From assembly GCA_018969685.1 (NCBI GenBank), contig JAGWXX010000003.1, positions 1-64,000 of the forward strand: a DNA stretch of 64,000 nucleotides. The letters run 5' to 3'. Below the pieces are notes generated by a model. It had not been told where the DNA came from. It saw nothing but the letters and a program-made list of their open reading frames with translations, and made no database searches. Positions 26,890 to 36,628 of this stretch are shown here, piece after piece. Positions within the stretch are counted from its first letter, which is position 1, and each line of letters starts with the position of its first letter. Made by a program: the position numbers and the translations under genes. Origin of the DNA: Acidobacteriota bacterium. GTDB taxonomy: Bacteria > Actinomycetota > Acidimicrobiia > Acidimicrobiales > Ilumatobacteraceae.

Positions 26890-28373
26890 CCGCCGTCGTC
26901 GCCATCGACGCCGGTACCACCGGCGTCCGTTCACGGGCGGTCTTCGCCGACGGTCGCCCCTCCGTGTCGAGCTATCGCGAGTTCACCCAGCACTTTCCGC
27001 GGCCCGGGCTCGTCGAGCACGACGCGGCGGAGATCTGGGCGGCGGTGCTCGCGACGCTGCAGGACGTCGTCGCCCGGCTCGACGGTCCTCCGGCCGCGAT
27101 CGGCATCACCAACCAACGGGAGACCGTCGTGGCGTGGGACCGCGCGACCGGTGCGCCGTTCGGACGGGCGATCGTGTGGCAGGACCGGCGCACTGCGGAC
27201 CGCTGCGACGAGCTGCGCGCCAGCCTGCCGCTGGTGCGCGAGCGGACCGGTCTCGTCCTCGACCCGTACTTCTCCGCGAGCAAGATCGAGTGGATGTTCC
27301 GCGAGGGCGGACTCGTGCGGTCCCCGTCGCTCGCGATCGGCACGGTCGATTCGTGGCTCGCATGGAACCTGACCGGAGGACGGTCGTTCGTCACCGACCC
27401 GAGCAACGCGTCGAGGACGATGCTCTACGACATCGTCCGGCACGAGTGGAGCGAGGAACTCTGCGCGCTGTTCTCGGTCCCCCGCGGTGCGCTCCCGGAG
27501 GTGCGTCCCTCCAGCGGACGGATCGGCACGACCGCCGGACTGCCGGGAGTCGGGGCGGGCATCCCGGTCTCGGGCATCGCGGGCGACCAGCAGGCGGCCC
27601 TCTTCGGGCAGGCGTGCTTCGCTGCGGGCAGCACCAAGAACACCTACGGCACCGGCAGCTTCGTGCTGATGAACGTGGGGACCACCTGCCCCGGCCCCGT
27701 CGACGGCATGCTCACCACGGTCGCATGGGACCTCGGCGACGGCGCACCGACCTATGCGCTCGAGGGGGCCGTGTTCGTGACGGGTGCGGCGATCCAGTGG
27801 CTGCGGGACGGCCTCGGCATCATCTCCCGAGCGTCGGATGTCGGCCCGCTCGCTGCGAGCGTGCCGGACTCGGGCGGCGTCGTGGTCGTGCCGGCCTTCA
27901 CCGGGCTCGGGAGCCCGTGGTGGGACCCCCGGGCCCGCGGCACGATCCTCGGCATCACGCGCGGCACGACGCGGGCGCACCTCGCCCGGGCCGTGGTCGA
28001 CTCGATCGCCCTGCAGGTCGGCGACGTCGTCGGGGCGATGGAGACCGCATCCGGCACGTCCGTGCGCGACCTGCGCGTCGACGGCGGCGCCGCAGCCATG
28101 GACCTCCTCCTGCAGCTGCAGGCCAACCACCTCGGCGTCGACGTCCTGCGCCCCGCGGAGCTCGAGACCACGGCCATGGGAGCCGCCTTCCTCGCGGGGC
28201 TCGCGGAGGGAGTCTGGCCGTCGCTCGACGGCGTCGCATCTGCGTGGCGACTCGAGCGCCGCTTCCCACCCGCCCCGACCGGCGCGGAGGGTGCGGAGCG
28301 CACCCGCTGGCGTGCAGCGGTCGCGCGCAGCCGGGACTGGGCGGCGGACGGCGGTCCGGCGCCGGGCGCCTAG
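26886..28373 (+). CDS. glpK: Glycerol kinase (FGGY family)
   Basis: VAIDAGTTGVRSRAVF...GITNQRETVVAWDRATGAPFGRAIVWQDRRTADRCDEL...GTGSFVLMNVG...LRVDGGAAAMDLLLQLQANHLGVDVLRP. Confidence 0.93.
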   Translation: MTAVVAIDAGTTGVRSRAVFADGRPSVSSYREFTQHFPRPGLVEHDAAEIWAAVLATLQDVVARLDGPPAAIGITNQRETVVAWDRATGAPFGRAIVWQDRRTADRCDELRASLPLVRERTGLVLDPYFSASKIEWMFREGGLVRSPSLAIGTVDSWLAWNLTGGRSFVTDPSNASRTMLYDIVRHEWSEELCALFSVPRGALPEVRPSSGRIGTTAGLPGVGAGIPVSGIAGDQQAALFGQACFAAGSTKNTYGTGSFVLMNVGTTCPGPVDGMLTTVAWDLGDGAPTYALEGAVFVTGAAIQWLRDGLGIISRASDVGPLAASVPDSGGVVVVPAFTGLGSPWWDPRARGTILGITRGTTRAHLARAVVDSIALQVGDVVGAMETASGTSVRDLRVDGGAAAMDLLLQLQANHLGVDVLRPAELETTAMGAAFLAGLAEGVWPSLDGVASAWRLERRFPPAPTGAEGAERTRWRAAVARSRDWAADGGPAPGA

Positions 28374-29653
28374 CCCGCCACGTCGCCGGCGACGAGCGAG
28401 GCCTGGGCCATCACGCTCGCCATCGGTCCGGCCCCGGGGAGCGACGGCAGTCCCGACGCGTCCGCCACCCACAGCCGCTCCGCCCCGTCGACCGCACCGC
28501 GGGCGTCGACCGCGCCGGACGCGGTGCACGCGAGGTGCCAGTGGCCGCGGATCCTGCGGCGGATCCACTCGCGTCGCTGCGACGAGGATGCGGCGCGGAG
28601 CCCGTCGACCGACGTACTCCATCCGTCGCAGGGTGCGTCGACGAGTGCGCCGTCGGCGATCCCCGAGCGGACGGCCGCGAGCGCGAGCCTCACGCCTGCA
28701 TCGAGCACCTCGAGGTGGCGGTCGTCCACCGCGACGGACGGTCGTCCATCCGCGCGCACCGATCCGAGCGGACCGCGGACCGCCGCCGCGACGAGCAGCG
28801 CCCCCGCACTGCCGTCCTCCGAGGTCCACGACGACACGAGCAGGTCGCCGGGCGCGCGAACCGACAGGCGCGCCGACGCGGCGCAGTGCACGGCTGCGGC
28901 GACGGGTCGCGACGGCCTGACGTCGATCGCCACGGCAGGATGGTCGTGCGGTGCGCCGCGCACCGCGAGTCCGCTCGCCGCGAGCAGCGCCGGGGAGGCC
29001 GCCGCTCCCGCGCACAGCACGACGGCACCTGCACGGACGTCCGTGCCGTCCCGCAGCACCACGCCCGTCGCGCGCCCGTCCACCAGCGCGATCCGCGCCA
29101 CCGGCGAAGCCGTGCGCAGGTTCGCGCCCGCCGCCATGCCCCGCCACGACGTCGTGCGCGCCGATCGGCTCCAGGCATGGCCCGCAGCGCCCCAGCCCTC
29201 CGGCCCTCCGGCGCGCCACCACGCATCGTCCCTGCGCACACCGAGCGTCGCCAGTTGCGCGGCGAGGATCCGGTCGACGGCCCCCCACTCCTCGTCCACC
29301 GCCGCGTCGGCCGGAACGCCGAGCGAGTCGAACCGGTCGCGGACGCCGTCCCAGCCTCCATCCCACCCGAGGTAGTCGTCGGCGGCGCCGAGCGACAGCA
29401 GCAGGCCGTTGATGCGGGAACCACCGCCCGGTCCGCGGCCGACCGGATAGCGGCCCGCCGATGGCGCACCGTCGACGGGGAGGGTGGCCCCCGCCGCAGG
29501 GTCGGGCCATGTGGACTGCGGAACGGGATCGTCCGCGCCGGACTCGAGCACGAGCACCGACGCACCGCACCGCACGAGCCGCGACGCCACCACCGACCCC
29601 GCGACCCCGGCCCCGACCACCACCACGTCGGCGGCGCGGGACTCCGCGGTCAC
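28370..29653 (-). CDS. GMC-family FAD-dependent oxidoreductase
   Basis: DVVVVGAGVAGSVVASRLVRCGASVLVLESG...GRGPGGGSRINGLLLSLGAADDYLGW...ERLWVADASGLPSLPGAGPMASVMAQASLVA. Confidence 0.87.
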   Translation of the reverse strand: MTAESRAADVVVVGAGVAGSVVASRLVRCGASVLVLESGADDPVPQSTWPDPAAGATLPVDGAPSAGRYPVGRGPGGGSRINGLLLSLGAADDYLGWDGGWDGVRDRFDSLGVPADAAVDEEWGAVDRILAAQLATLGVRRDDAWWRAGGPEGWGAAGHAWSRSARTTSWRGMAAGANLRTASPVARIALVDGRATGVVLRDGTDVRAGAVVLCAGAAASPALLAASGLAVRGAPHDHPAVAIDVRPSRPVAAAVHCAASARLSVRAPGDLLVSSWTSEDGSAGALLVAAAVRGPLGSVRADGRPSVAVDDRHLEVLDAGVRLALAAVRSGIADGALVDAPCDGWSTSVDGLRAASSSQRREWIRRRIRGHWHLACTASGAVDARGAVDGAERLWVADASGLPSLPGAGPMASVMAQASLVAGDVAG

Positions 29654-30309
29654 GCGCGGGCGGACGACGTCGGCAGGCCGTGCAGGTGGGCGTGGTCGTT
29701 GTAGCGCAGCAGCGCCCAGTGCCCCGGACGGACCTCGACGACGTCGGTCACCGAGCAATTGCGCGTCCACACGTCGAAGCCACCCGTCGCCCGGGCACCG
29801 AGGCAGCGCCGCAGCACTGCGTCGATCACCCCGCCGTGGCAGGCGACGAGCACCGTCCGGCCCGCGTGCTCGGCGATGACCTGGTCGAGCGCGCCGTGGA
29901 CCCGGCGGTGGAACGCCGAGATCGTCTCGCCCCCGGGGAAGAACTCGGCATCCGGGTCGCCGGCGAAGTCGGGGCGGCCGTGACGGCGGATGAATTCGTC
30001 GTAGGTGAGGCCGTCGCACTGCGGACCGGGATCGTGCTCGCCGAACTCGGGGACCACCGTGACGTCGGGCGAGCCCAGTGCGGGGGCGATGATCTCCGCC
30101 GTCTGCAGCGCCCGGGGATAGGCGCTCGACACGAGCACGTCCACCGACGGATCGGCCTCGCCGACGAGGCGGTCGTGCAGGCGGAGCGCCTGGCGACGGC
30201 CGAGATCGGTCAGCCCCGTGCACGACCGGGGGCCGCCCACGACGCGGTTCACGGTCACCACCGACTCGCCGTGGCGAACCAGCAGCACCCGCGTGCCCTG
30301 CGGCGTCAC
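29650..30309 (-). CDS. Histidine phosphatase superfamily protein
   Basis: VLLVRHGESVVTVNRVVGGPRSCTGLTDLGRRQALRL...VSSAYPRALQTAEIIAPAL...EFGEHDPG...VLVACHGGVIDAVLR. Confidence 0.92.
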   Translation of the reverse strand: MTPQGTRVLLVRHGESVVTVNRVVGGPRSCTGLTDLGRRQALRLHDRLVGEADPSVDVLVSSAYPRALQTAEIIAPALGSPDVTVVPEFGEHDPGPQCDGLTYDEFIRRHGRPDFAGDPDAEFFPGGETISAFHRRVHGALDQVIAEHAGRTVLVACHGGVIDAVLRRCLGARATGGFDVWTRNCSVTDVVEVRPGHWALLRYNDHAHLHGLPTSSARA

Positions 30310-31742
30310 GCCAGCTTCTCCACGAACGCCTCCAGCTGCCGGAGGTTGCGGCACTCGAACACGCCGTCGGTGTGTGCGCCGTACTCGCCGACGACGGAGT
30401 CGCCGGTGTTCCAGTAGCTGCGCGGCTCGGGGTTCAGCCAGTACACGTGCCTGCAGCGCTTGCGGATCTCCTTCACGACCCACGACTGCGTGGCGTGGTA
30501 GTTGTTCCGCGCGTCGCCCAGCAGCAGCACCGTCGTCTTGGCGTTGATGTCGCGCCCGTGGCGCTCCCAGAACACCTCGAAGGCGTGGCCGTAGTCGCTG
30601 TGGCCGTCCACCCACACCACGTCGGCCTCGGTGTTCACGCGGTGGATGGCCTCCGCCACGTCCTCGGTCGACTTGAAGTAGTCGGTCACCTCGTCGATCC
30701 CGTCGATGAACACGAACGACCGGACCTTGGAGAACTGGCCCTGGATCGCGTACACCAGCATGAGCGTGAAGCGGGCGAACGCGGCCACGCTGCCCGAGAT
30801 GTCGGCGACGACCATCAGCTCGGGCTTCGCCGGGCGGGGGAACTTGAACTTGGGGTCGGCGGGCACGCCCCCGTAGCTCAGCGAATGGCGCACCGTGTTC
30901 CTGAAGTCGAGCGGGCCGCGCCGGCCGTGCCGGCGCTTGCGCGCGAGCCGTGCGGCGAGCTTGCGGGTGAGCGGACCGAGCGCCTTCTTCAGGTTCTGCA
31001 TCTCGTCGCGGCTGGCGTGCATGAATTCGACGTCCTCGGGCAGCGGCTTGCGGAGGGTCTTCGCCATCGCCTCCGGACCCCGGTCGGCGACGAGCCGCCG
31101 GCGGATCTCCGCCTCGACCTCCTGCTTGAACTCCTCGATCCGGCCCTGGAACTCGTCGCGCTCGAGCCGCTCCTCGAGCGGCGTCAATCCCTCGTCCGCC
31201 CCGTCGCGGCTGGCCTGCATCAGCTTGTCCATCATCGCGTCGAGGTCGAGGTTGCGCAGCGTCCGATAGAGGTAGTACGTGCCGCCGACGGGCCGGCCCG
31301 GCTCCATGCCGGCGAAGCGCTGCACCGCCTGGCGCGCGAGCGCCCGCATCATCGCCTGGTCGCCGTTCATCAGCGCCTGCATCAGCATCTGCGCGATCTC
31401 CTCGGGCGTGAGGCCGTCCAGCCCGCCGCCGGCGCCGCTGCCGTCCCCGGGACGTCCGGGCTGCGGTGCGGGCGCGTCGCCCCGTCCGTCGCTCCCGTCG
31501 CCCACGATCGCGTACTCCGGGCCGCGCAGGGAGAAGTAGACCTCGAAGATCGTCTCGAAGGCCCGCCAGTGGTTGTGGCTCTTCACGAGCGTCGCGGCGA
31601 GCGCGTACTTGAAGGCCTCGCGGTCCTCCAGCGGGATCTCCTTCACCGCCGTCATCGCATCGAGGTTCTCCGTCAGGCTGACGGGGATCCCCGCGTTGCG
31701 GAGCTCGACGATGAACCCCGACATCAGGTCGAGCACGTTCAT
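30306..31742 (-). CDS. VWA-domain (CoxE-like) protein
   Basis: MNVLDLMSGFIVELRNAGIPVSLTENLDAMTAV...ELMVVADISGSVAAFARFTLMLVYAIQGQFSKVRSFVFIDGIDEVT (MIDAS-like DxSGS). Confidence 0.88.
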   Translation of the reverse strand: MNVLDLMSGFIVELRNAGIPVSLTENLDAMTAVKEIPLEDREAFKYALAATLVKSHNHWRAFETIFEVYFSLRGPEYAIVGDGSDGRGDAPAPQPGRPGDGSGAGGGLDGLTPEEIAQMLMQALMNGDQAMMRALARQAVQRFAGMEPGRPVGGTYYLYRTLRNLDLDAMMDKLMQASRDGADEGLTPLEERLERDEFQGRIEEFKQEVEAEIRRRLVADRGPEAMAKTLRKPLPEDVEFMHASRDEMQNLKKALGPLTRKLAARLARKRRHGRRGPLDFRNTVRHSLSYGGVPADPKFKFPRPAKPELMVVADISGSVAAFARFTLMLVYAIQGQFSKVRSFVFIDGIDEVTDYFKSTEDVAEAIHRVNTEADVVWVDGHSDYGHAFEVFWERHGRDINAKTTVLLLGDARNNYHATQSWVVKEIRKRCRHVYWLNPEPRSYWNTGDSVVGEYGAHTDGVFECRNLRQLEAFVEKLA

Positions 31743-31749
31743 CCGCGCA

Positions 31750-32616
31750 TCACCGCTCGGCCGACAGCTCCTTGGCCGCCTTCGCGATGTCGGTCTGGTA
31801 CTTCAGCAGGATGTGCAGGGTCTCCTTGGCGTCCTTCGCGTCGATCTCGTCGATGCCGAGGAGCACGAGGGTGCGCGCCCAGTCGAGCGTCTCGCTCACC
31901 GACGGCGCCTTCTTGAGGTCGAGCTGGCGGATGCTGCGCACGATGCGGGCCACCTGGTCCGCGAGGCTCTGGGAGATGTCCGGGACCTTGGTCAGGACGA
32001 TCTGCTTCTCGCGCTCGAGGTCGGGATAGTCGACGTGGAGGAAGAGGCACCGCCGCTTCAGCGCCTCGGACAGCTCCCGCGTGTTGTTCGACGTGAGGAA
32101 GACCATGGGCACCTGCTTGGCGCGGATGGTGCCGAGCTCGGGGATCGACACCTGGTACTCGGACAGCACCTCCAGCAGGAGCGCCTCGGTCTCGATCTCG
32201 ACGCGGTCGACCTCGTCGATCAGGAGCACCACCGGATCCTCGCTGCTGATCGCCTCGAGCAGCGGGCGGGTCAGCAGGAACTCCTCGCTGAAGATGTCGT
32301 CGTGCACCTGCGTCCACGAGTCGCTCGACTTGTCGGCCTGGATGCGCAGCAGCTGCTTCTTGTAGTTCCACTCGTAGAGCGCCTTCGACTCGTCGAGGCC
32401 CTCGTAGCACTGCAGGCGGATCAGGCGCGCACCCGACAGCTCCGCGACGCTCTTCGCCAGCTGCGTCTTGCCCGTGCCGGCCGGGCCCTCGACGAGCACC
32501 GGCTTGCCCAGCCGCCTCGCGAGATAGACGACGCCTGCGATGCCCTCGTCGGCGAGGTAGTCGACGGATTGAAGGCCCTCGCGGACCGACTGGACGGAGG
32601 AAAAGGGGTCTGGCAC
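31750..32616 (-). CDS. MoxR-family AAA+ ATPase
   Basis: LGKPVLVEGPAGTGKTQLAKSVAELSGARLIRLQCYEGLDESKALYEWNYKKQLL...PVVLLIDEVDRVEIETEALLLEVLSEYQVSIPELG; GTG start 32616 with TAGGGT 7 nt upstream. Confidence 0.93.
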   Translation of the reverse strand: MPDPFSSVQSVREGLQSVDYLADEGIAGVVYLARRLGKPVLVEGPAGTGKTQLAKSVAELSGARLIRLQCYEGLDESKALYEWNYKKQLLRIQADKSSDSWTQVHDDIFSEEFLLTRPLLEAISSEDPVVLLIDEVDRVEIETEALLLEVLSEYQVSIPELGTIRAKQVPMVFLTSNNTRELSEALKRRCLFLHVDYPDLEREKQIVLTKVPDISQSLADQVARIVRSIRQLDLKKAPSVSETLDWARTLVLLGIDEIDAKDAKETLHILLKYQTDIAKAAKELSAER

Positions 32617-32678
32617 CCGTGGAACCCTAGTTGCCGGGGGCGGCTGCGCTCCGCCCGGAACCTACGATCGACCGCAGC

Positions 32679-34268
32679 ATGCCGGATCTCCGCCGCTCGA
32701 ACCTCGTCGTCGCGGCGGGAACCGCGGCCTCCCGGCTGACCGGCCTCGCGCGCATGGTCGCCTTCGGCGCCGTCGTCGGCCAGACCGCCCTCGCCGACGC
32801 GTTCGAGGCGGCGAACAACGCGCCCAACGCGATCTATGAGCTCGTGATCGGCGGCGTGCTCTCCGCGGCGCTCGTGCCGCTCTTCGTCAGGGCCGCAGCG
32901 TCGCGGTCGGACGAGCGGGACGTCGACGCGGTCGCGACGGTCGCGCTCGTGGCCGCGGCGGCGCTGACCGCCGTCGCCGTCGCCGCCGCACCGTGGATCT
33001 TCCGGGTCTTCACCCTGAGTCCCGCACCGGGCACGGACGTCGCGGCATTCCGTGCCGCCGGCACCTCGCTCGCACGGATCTTCCTCGTGCAGATCCTCTT
33101 CTACGCGGTCATCGCGGTCGGCAGCGCGGTGCTCAACGCCCGGGGCCGCTACTTTGCGGCCGCGTGGTCGCCTGCGCTCGCCAATCTCGTGACGATCGGG
33201 CTCGTGCTCCTGCTCCCCCTCACCGTTCAGGGCGCCCGGCCCGGGATCGGGGACGTCGCGTCCGGCGGCGCTGCGCGGTGGCTCCTCGGGCTGTCGACCA
33301 CGCTCGGAATCGGCGCGTCGGCGGCGGTCATGCTCGTGGCGGTCGCACGGAGCGGCGCGCCGTTCCGGCCCCGCCTCGACCCCCGGCACCCGCGGGTCCG
33401 CGAGCTCGTCCGGATGTCGGGATGGACCCTCGGCTACGTGGCGGCCAACCAGGCTGCGCTCGTCGCCGTGAAGAACCTCGCGTCGCCGGGCAGCGGCCTC
33501 GTCGATGCCTACGCCAAGGCCTACGCGCTCGTCCAGCTCCCGCACGGCCTCGCGGCAGTCACGATCGCCACCACGTTCGTGCCGCTGCTCGCACGGCACG
33601 CGGCGGAGCGCGACGACCGCGCGTTCGCCGGACGGTTGTCGGCTGGGCTCCGCTACACCGTCCTGCTGACGCTCCCTGCCTCGGTCGCGCTCGTCACCCT
33701 CGCCCGTCCCGCCGTCGACGTCCTCCTCGGATACGGCAACTTCGACGGCGACGCGGTCGCGAACACCGCCCGCGCGCTCACCGGGCTCGCGGCAGGTCTC
33801 GCGGGCTTCTCGGTGTACCTCTTCGCCCTCCGCGGCTTCTACGCGCGCGGCGACGCACGGACGCCGTGCCTCGTCAACCTCTGCGAGAACGCCGTCAACG
33901 TCGCCCTCGCGGTGCTGCTCGCGGGTCGCCTCGACGTGCTCGGGCTCGGACTCGCATTCTCCGGCGCGTACCTGACGGGGGCCGTCGTCGCGCTCGCGAT
34001 CCTCTCCCGCCGGACACCGGGATGGTCGGTGCGCGAACTCGGCGTCCCGTCGCTGCGCTGGGTCGCCGCCGCGGGTGCGATGGGTGCGACCATCGTCGCC
34101 GTGACGGGCGGCTCGCCGCACGGCGCAGCCACGCTGCACGCCGCACTGGCCCTCGCTGCAGGGTCGCTGGCGTTCGTCGCCGTGGCGGCCGTGCTCGGCG
34201 ACCCCGACGTGCGGTCGGCGCTGGGATCCGCCTACCGGGCCGCGAGGATCACGAGGTCGTCGCGGTGA
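32679..34268 (+). CDS. murJ: Lipid II flippase MurJ (MviN)
   Basis: NLVVAAGTAASRLTGLARMVAFGAVVGQTALADAFEAANNAPNAIYELVIGGVLSAALVPLFV; multiple TM helices. Confidence 0.94.
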   Translation: MPDLRRSNLVVAAGTAASRLTGLARMVAFGAVVGQTALADAFEAANNAPNAIYELVIGGVLSAALVPLFVRAAASRSDERDVDAVATVALVAAAALTAVAVAAAPWIFRVFTLSPAPGTDVAAFRAAGTSLARIFLVQILFYAVIAVGSAVLNARGRYFAAAWSPALANLVTIGLVLLLPLTVQGARPGIGDVASGGAARWLLGLSTTLGIGASAAVMLVAVARSGAPFRPRLDPRHPRVRELVRMSGWTLGYVAANQAALVAVKNLASPGSGLVDAYAKAYALVQLPHGLAAVTIATTFVPLLARHAAERDDRAFAGRLSAGLRYTVLLTLPASVALVTLARPAVDVLLGYGNFDGDAVANTARALTGLAAGLAGFSVYLFALRGFYARGDARTPCLVNLCENAVNVALAVLLAGRLDVLGLGLAFSGAYLTGAVVALAILSRRTPGWSVRELGVPSLRWVAAAGAMGATIVAVTGGSPHGAATLHAALALAAGSLAFVAVAAVLGDPDVRSALGSAYRAARITRSSR

Positions 34269-35326
34269 ATCAGCTCGCTCGGCACGTCCTCGGGTAGCGA
34301 CTCGCTCGTCCGTCCCGCCGCTGCCGCGGCCCTCGTCGCGTCGACGGTCGTCATGCCGCGGGCGAACGTCTCGCCGTCGGATCCGGCGACCTCGACGGTG
34401 TCGCCGGCGGCGAAGTCGCCCCGCACCTCGAGCACGCCCGCGTGCAGCAGCGACGAGTGCCGCGACGTCAGCGCGTCGCGGGCTCCGACGTCGACGACGA
34501 CGGTGCCCGTCGCCTGCGCCGCGAACGCGATCCAGAGCTTGCGGGCGGACAGGTTCCGGTCGTGCGGGAGGAACTGCGTGCCCGTGCCCGAGGATCCTCG
34601 GATCGCGCCGTCGAGCACGCCGGGCCTCGACGCCGAGGCGATCACGGTGCGCACCCCCGACCACGACGCGATCCGCGCGGCGGCGAGCTTCGACGCCATC
34701 CCGCCGCTCCCCACCTGCGTACCCGACGACGTCGCCCGGACGCTCAGCAACGGATCGTCGGCGGCGACCACTCCGACGAGGCGCGCCGAGGGATCGCGCG
34801 ACGGATCCGCCGTGTAGAGCCCATCCGTGTCGGTCAACAGCACGAGGACGTCGGCGCGCACGAGGTGGGCGACGAGCGCGGCGATCCGGTCGTTGTCGCC
34901 GAAGCGGATCTCGTCGCTCGCGATGGCGTCGTTCTCGTTGATCACGGGGACGCACCCGAGCTCCAGCAGCCTGACCAGCGTGGCGCGCGCGTGGAGGTAC
35001 TGGGAGCGGTCGATGAAGTCGTGCGGCACGAGCAGCACCTGCCCGCCGACGAGACCGTGGCGGGCGAAGTGGCCGTTGTAGCGGGACATCAGCACGCTCT
35101 GGCCCACGGCCGACAGCGCCTGCAGGGTGAGCGTGTCCGCGGGCCGCTCCTCGAGCCCGAGCGCACCGACGCCACCCGCCACCGCCCCCGACGAGACGAC
35201 GATCACCTCGTGACCCTCCGACCGTGCCGCAGCCACCTGGTCGCACAGGTCGCCGATCGCGGCGTCGCGGATCTGTCCGGAACGCTCCGTCACCGAGGAC
35301 GTGCCGATCTTCACCACGATGCGCAC
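34232..35326 (-). CDS. proB: Glutamate 5-kinase ProB with PUA domain
   Basis: VVKIGTSSVTERSG...VIVVSSGAVAGGVGALGL...ALSAVGQSVLM...VINENDAIASDEIRFGDNDRIAALVAHLVRADVLVLLTDTDGLYTADPSRDP...GSGGMASKLAAARIA. Confidence 0.96.
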   Translation of the reverse strand: MRIVVKIGTSSVTERSGQIRDAAIGDLCDQVAAARSEGHEVIVVSSGAVAGGVGALGLEERPADTLTLQALSAVGQSVLMSRYNGHFARHGLVGGQVLLVPHDFIDRSQYLHARATLVRLLELGCVPVINENDAIASDEIRFGDNDRIAALVAHLVRADVLVLLTDTDGLYTADPSRDPSARLVGVVAADDPLLSVRATSSGTQVGSGGMASKLAAARIASWSGVRTVIASASRPGVLDGAIRGSSGTGTQFLPHDRNLSARKLWIAFAAQATGTVVVDVGARDALTSRHSSLLHAGVLEVRGDFAAGDTVEVAGSDGETFARGMTTVDATRAAAAAGRTSESLPEDVPSELIHRDDLVILAAR

Positions 35327-35331
35327 GGCGG

Positions 35332-36582
35332 TCAGGCCTCCGGCCGGTAGTCGAACTCGAACTCGCCGATGCGCACGACGGCGCCGTCCGTCGCGCCGGC
35401 CCGTGCGAGGAGCCGCAGCACGCCGGCGGTCCGCAGCCGTTCCTCGATGTAGACGAGCGCGTCCGGCGTGGTGACGTCGCTGAGCGCGACGGCGCGCTCG
35501 ACCTCGCGCCCCGACAACCGGAACTCGTTCTCGCCGGTGCGCTCCACCGTGGCACCCTGCGGATCCGGCCTGATGACGACCTCGCCCTGCTCCCGGGGCA
35601 GCACCGACCGTGCCGCTGCGACCAGCGTCGCCAGCCGGCCGAGCACCTCGCGCACCCCGGCGCCCGTCACGGCGGACATCGCGCTCCCCTGCCACCCGGA
35701 CACCGTGGCGGAATCGGCGGCATCGAGCTTCGTGCCGACCACGAGCCGCGGACGCTCGAGCAGCTCGGGCCTGAACCTGCCGAGCTCGTCGACGAGCACT
35801 GCGAGCTGGTCGCTCGGCGGCTGGCCGTCCATCGGCGCGAGGTCGACGAGGATGCAGAGCACGCGGGCGCGCTCGATGTGCCGCAGGAACCGGTGCCCCA
35901 GCCCCTTGCCCTCGCTCGCGCCCTCGATGATGCCGGGGATGTCCGCCATCACGAACTCTGCGTCGTCCCCGAGGCGCACCACGCCGAGGTGCGGCTCGAG
36001 CGTGGTGAAGGGATAATTGGCGACCTTCGGCTTCGCCGCGGAGACGGCGGAGATGAACGTGCTCTTGCCCGCGTTCGGGAACCCCACGAGCGCGACGTCG
36101 GCCATCAGCTTCAGCTCGAGAGCGAGCCACGACTCCTCGCCGTGCTCCCCCTGCTCGGCGAACCGCGGCGCGCGCCGGCGGTTCGACAGGAAGCGCGCGT
36201 TGCCGCGCCCACCGCGGCCGCCGCGGGCCGCACGGAACCGGGACCCGTGCGCGGAGAGATCGGCGAGCACCTCGCCCGTGTACATCTCGCGCACCACCGT
36301 TCCCTCGGGGACGCGCACCACGAGGTCGCCCCCGCGCCGGCCGTGCTGGTCCTTGCCCATCCCGTTGGCGCCGTCCGAGGCCCGGCGGTGGGGGTGGTCC
36401 CGGAAGGCGAGCAGCGACGCGACGTTGTGGTCGGCCTCCAGCCAGACGTCGCCGCCGTCGCCGCCGTCGCCGCCGTTCGGCCCGCCGAACGCCACGGGCC
36501 CCTCCCGGCGGAAGCTCACGCAGCCGAAGCCGCCGTCGCCGCCGCGGACGTTGAGCTGCGCTTCGTCGACGAATGCGCTCAT
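35332..36582 (-). CDS. obg: GTPase Obg/CgtA
   Basis: FVDEAQLNVRGGDGGFGCVSFRREGPVAFGGPNGGDGGDGGDVWLEADHNVASLLAF...VGFPNAGKSTFISAVSAAKPKVANYPFTTLEPHLG. Confidence 0.98.
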   Translation of the reverse strand: MSAFVDEAQLNVRGGDGGFGCVSFRREGPVAFGGPNGGDGGDGGDVWLEADHNVASLLAFRDHPHRRASDGANGMGKDQHGRRGGDLVVRVPEGTVVREMYTGEVLADLSAHGSRFRAARGGRGGRGNARFLSNRRRAPRFAEQGEHGEESWLALELKLMADVALVGFPNAGKSTFISAVSAAKPKVANYPFTTLEPHLGVVRLGDDAEFVMADIPGIIEGASEGKGLGHRFLRHIERARVLCILVDLAPMDGQPPSDQLAVLVDELGRFRPELLERPRLVVGTKLDAADSATVSGWQGSAMSAVTGAGVREVLGRLATLVAAARSVLPREQGEVVIRPDPQGATVERTGENEFRLSGREVERAVALSDVTTPDALVYIEERLRTAGVLRLLARAGATDGAVVRIGEFEFDYRPEA

Positions 36583-36616
36583 GGGGCTTGCAAGGCTAAC
36601 TGCGCCACCCGTGTCC

Positions 36617-36622
36617 TAGCGT
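36617..36622 (+). promoter_or_regulatory. -10 element of predicted leaderless dgt mRNA
   Basis: TAGCGT ends 6 nt before the GTG start at 36629. Confidence 0.5.
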
Positions 36623-36628
36623 TGGCTC

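Noticed and set aside
36410-36480. GCCGTCGCCGCCGTCGCC trinucleotide-like repeat
   Set aside because: Codes for the conserved glycine-rich GGDGGDGGD segment of the Obg domain; normal for the family.
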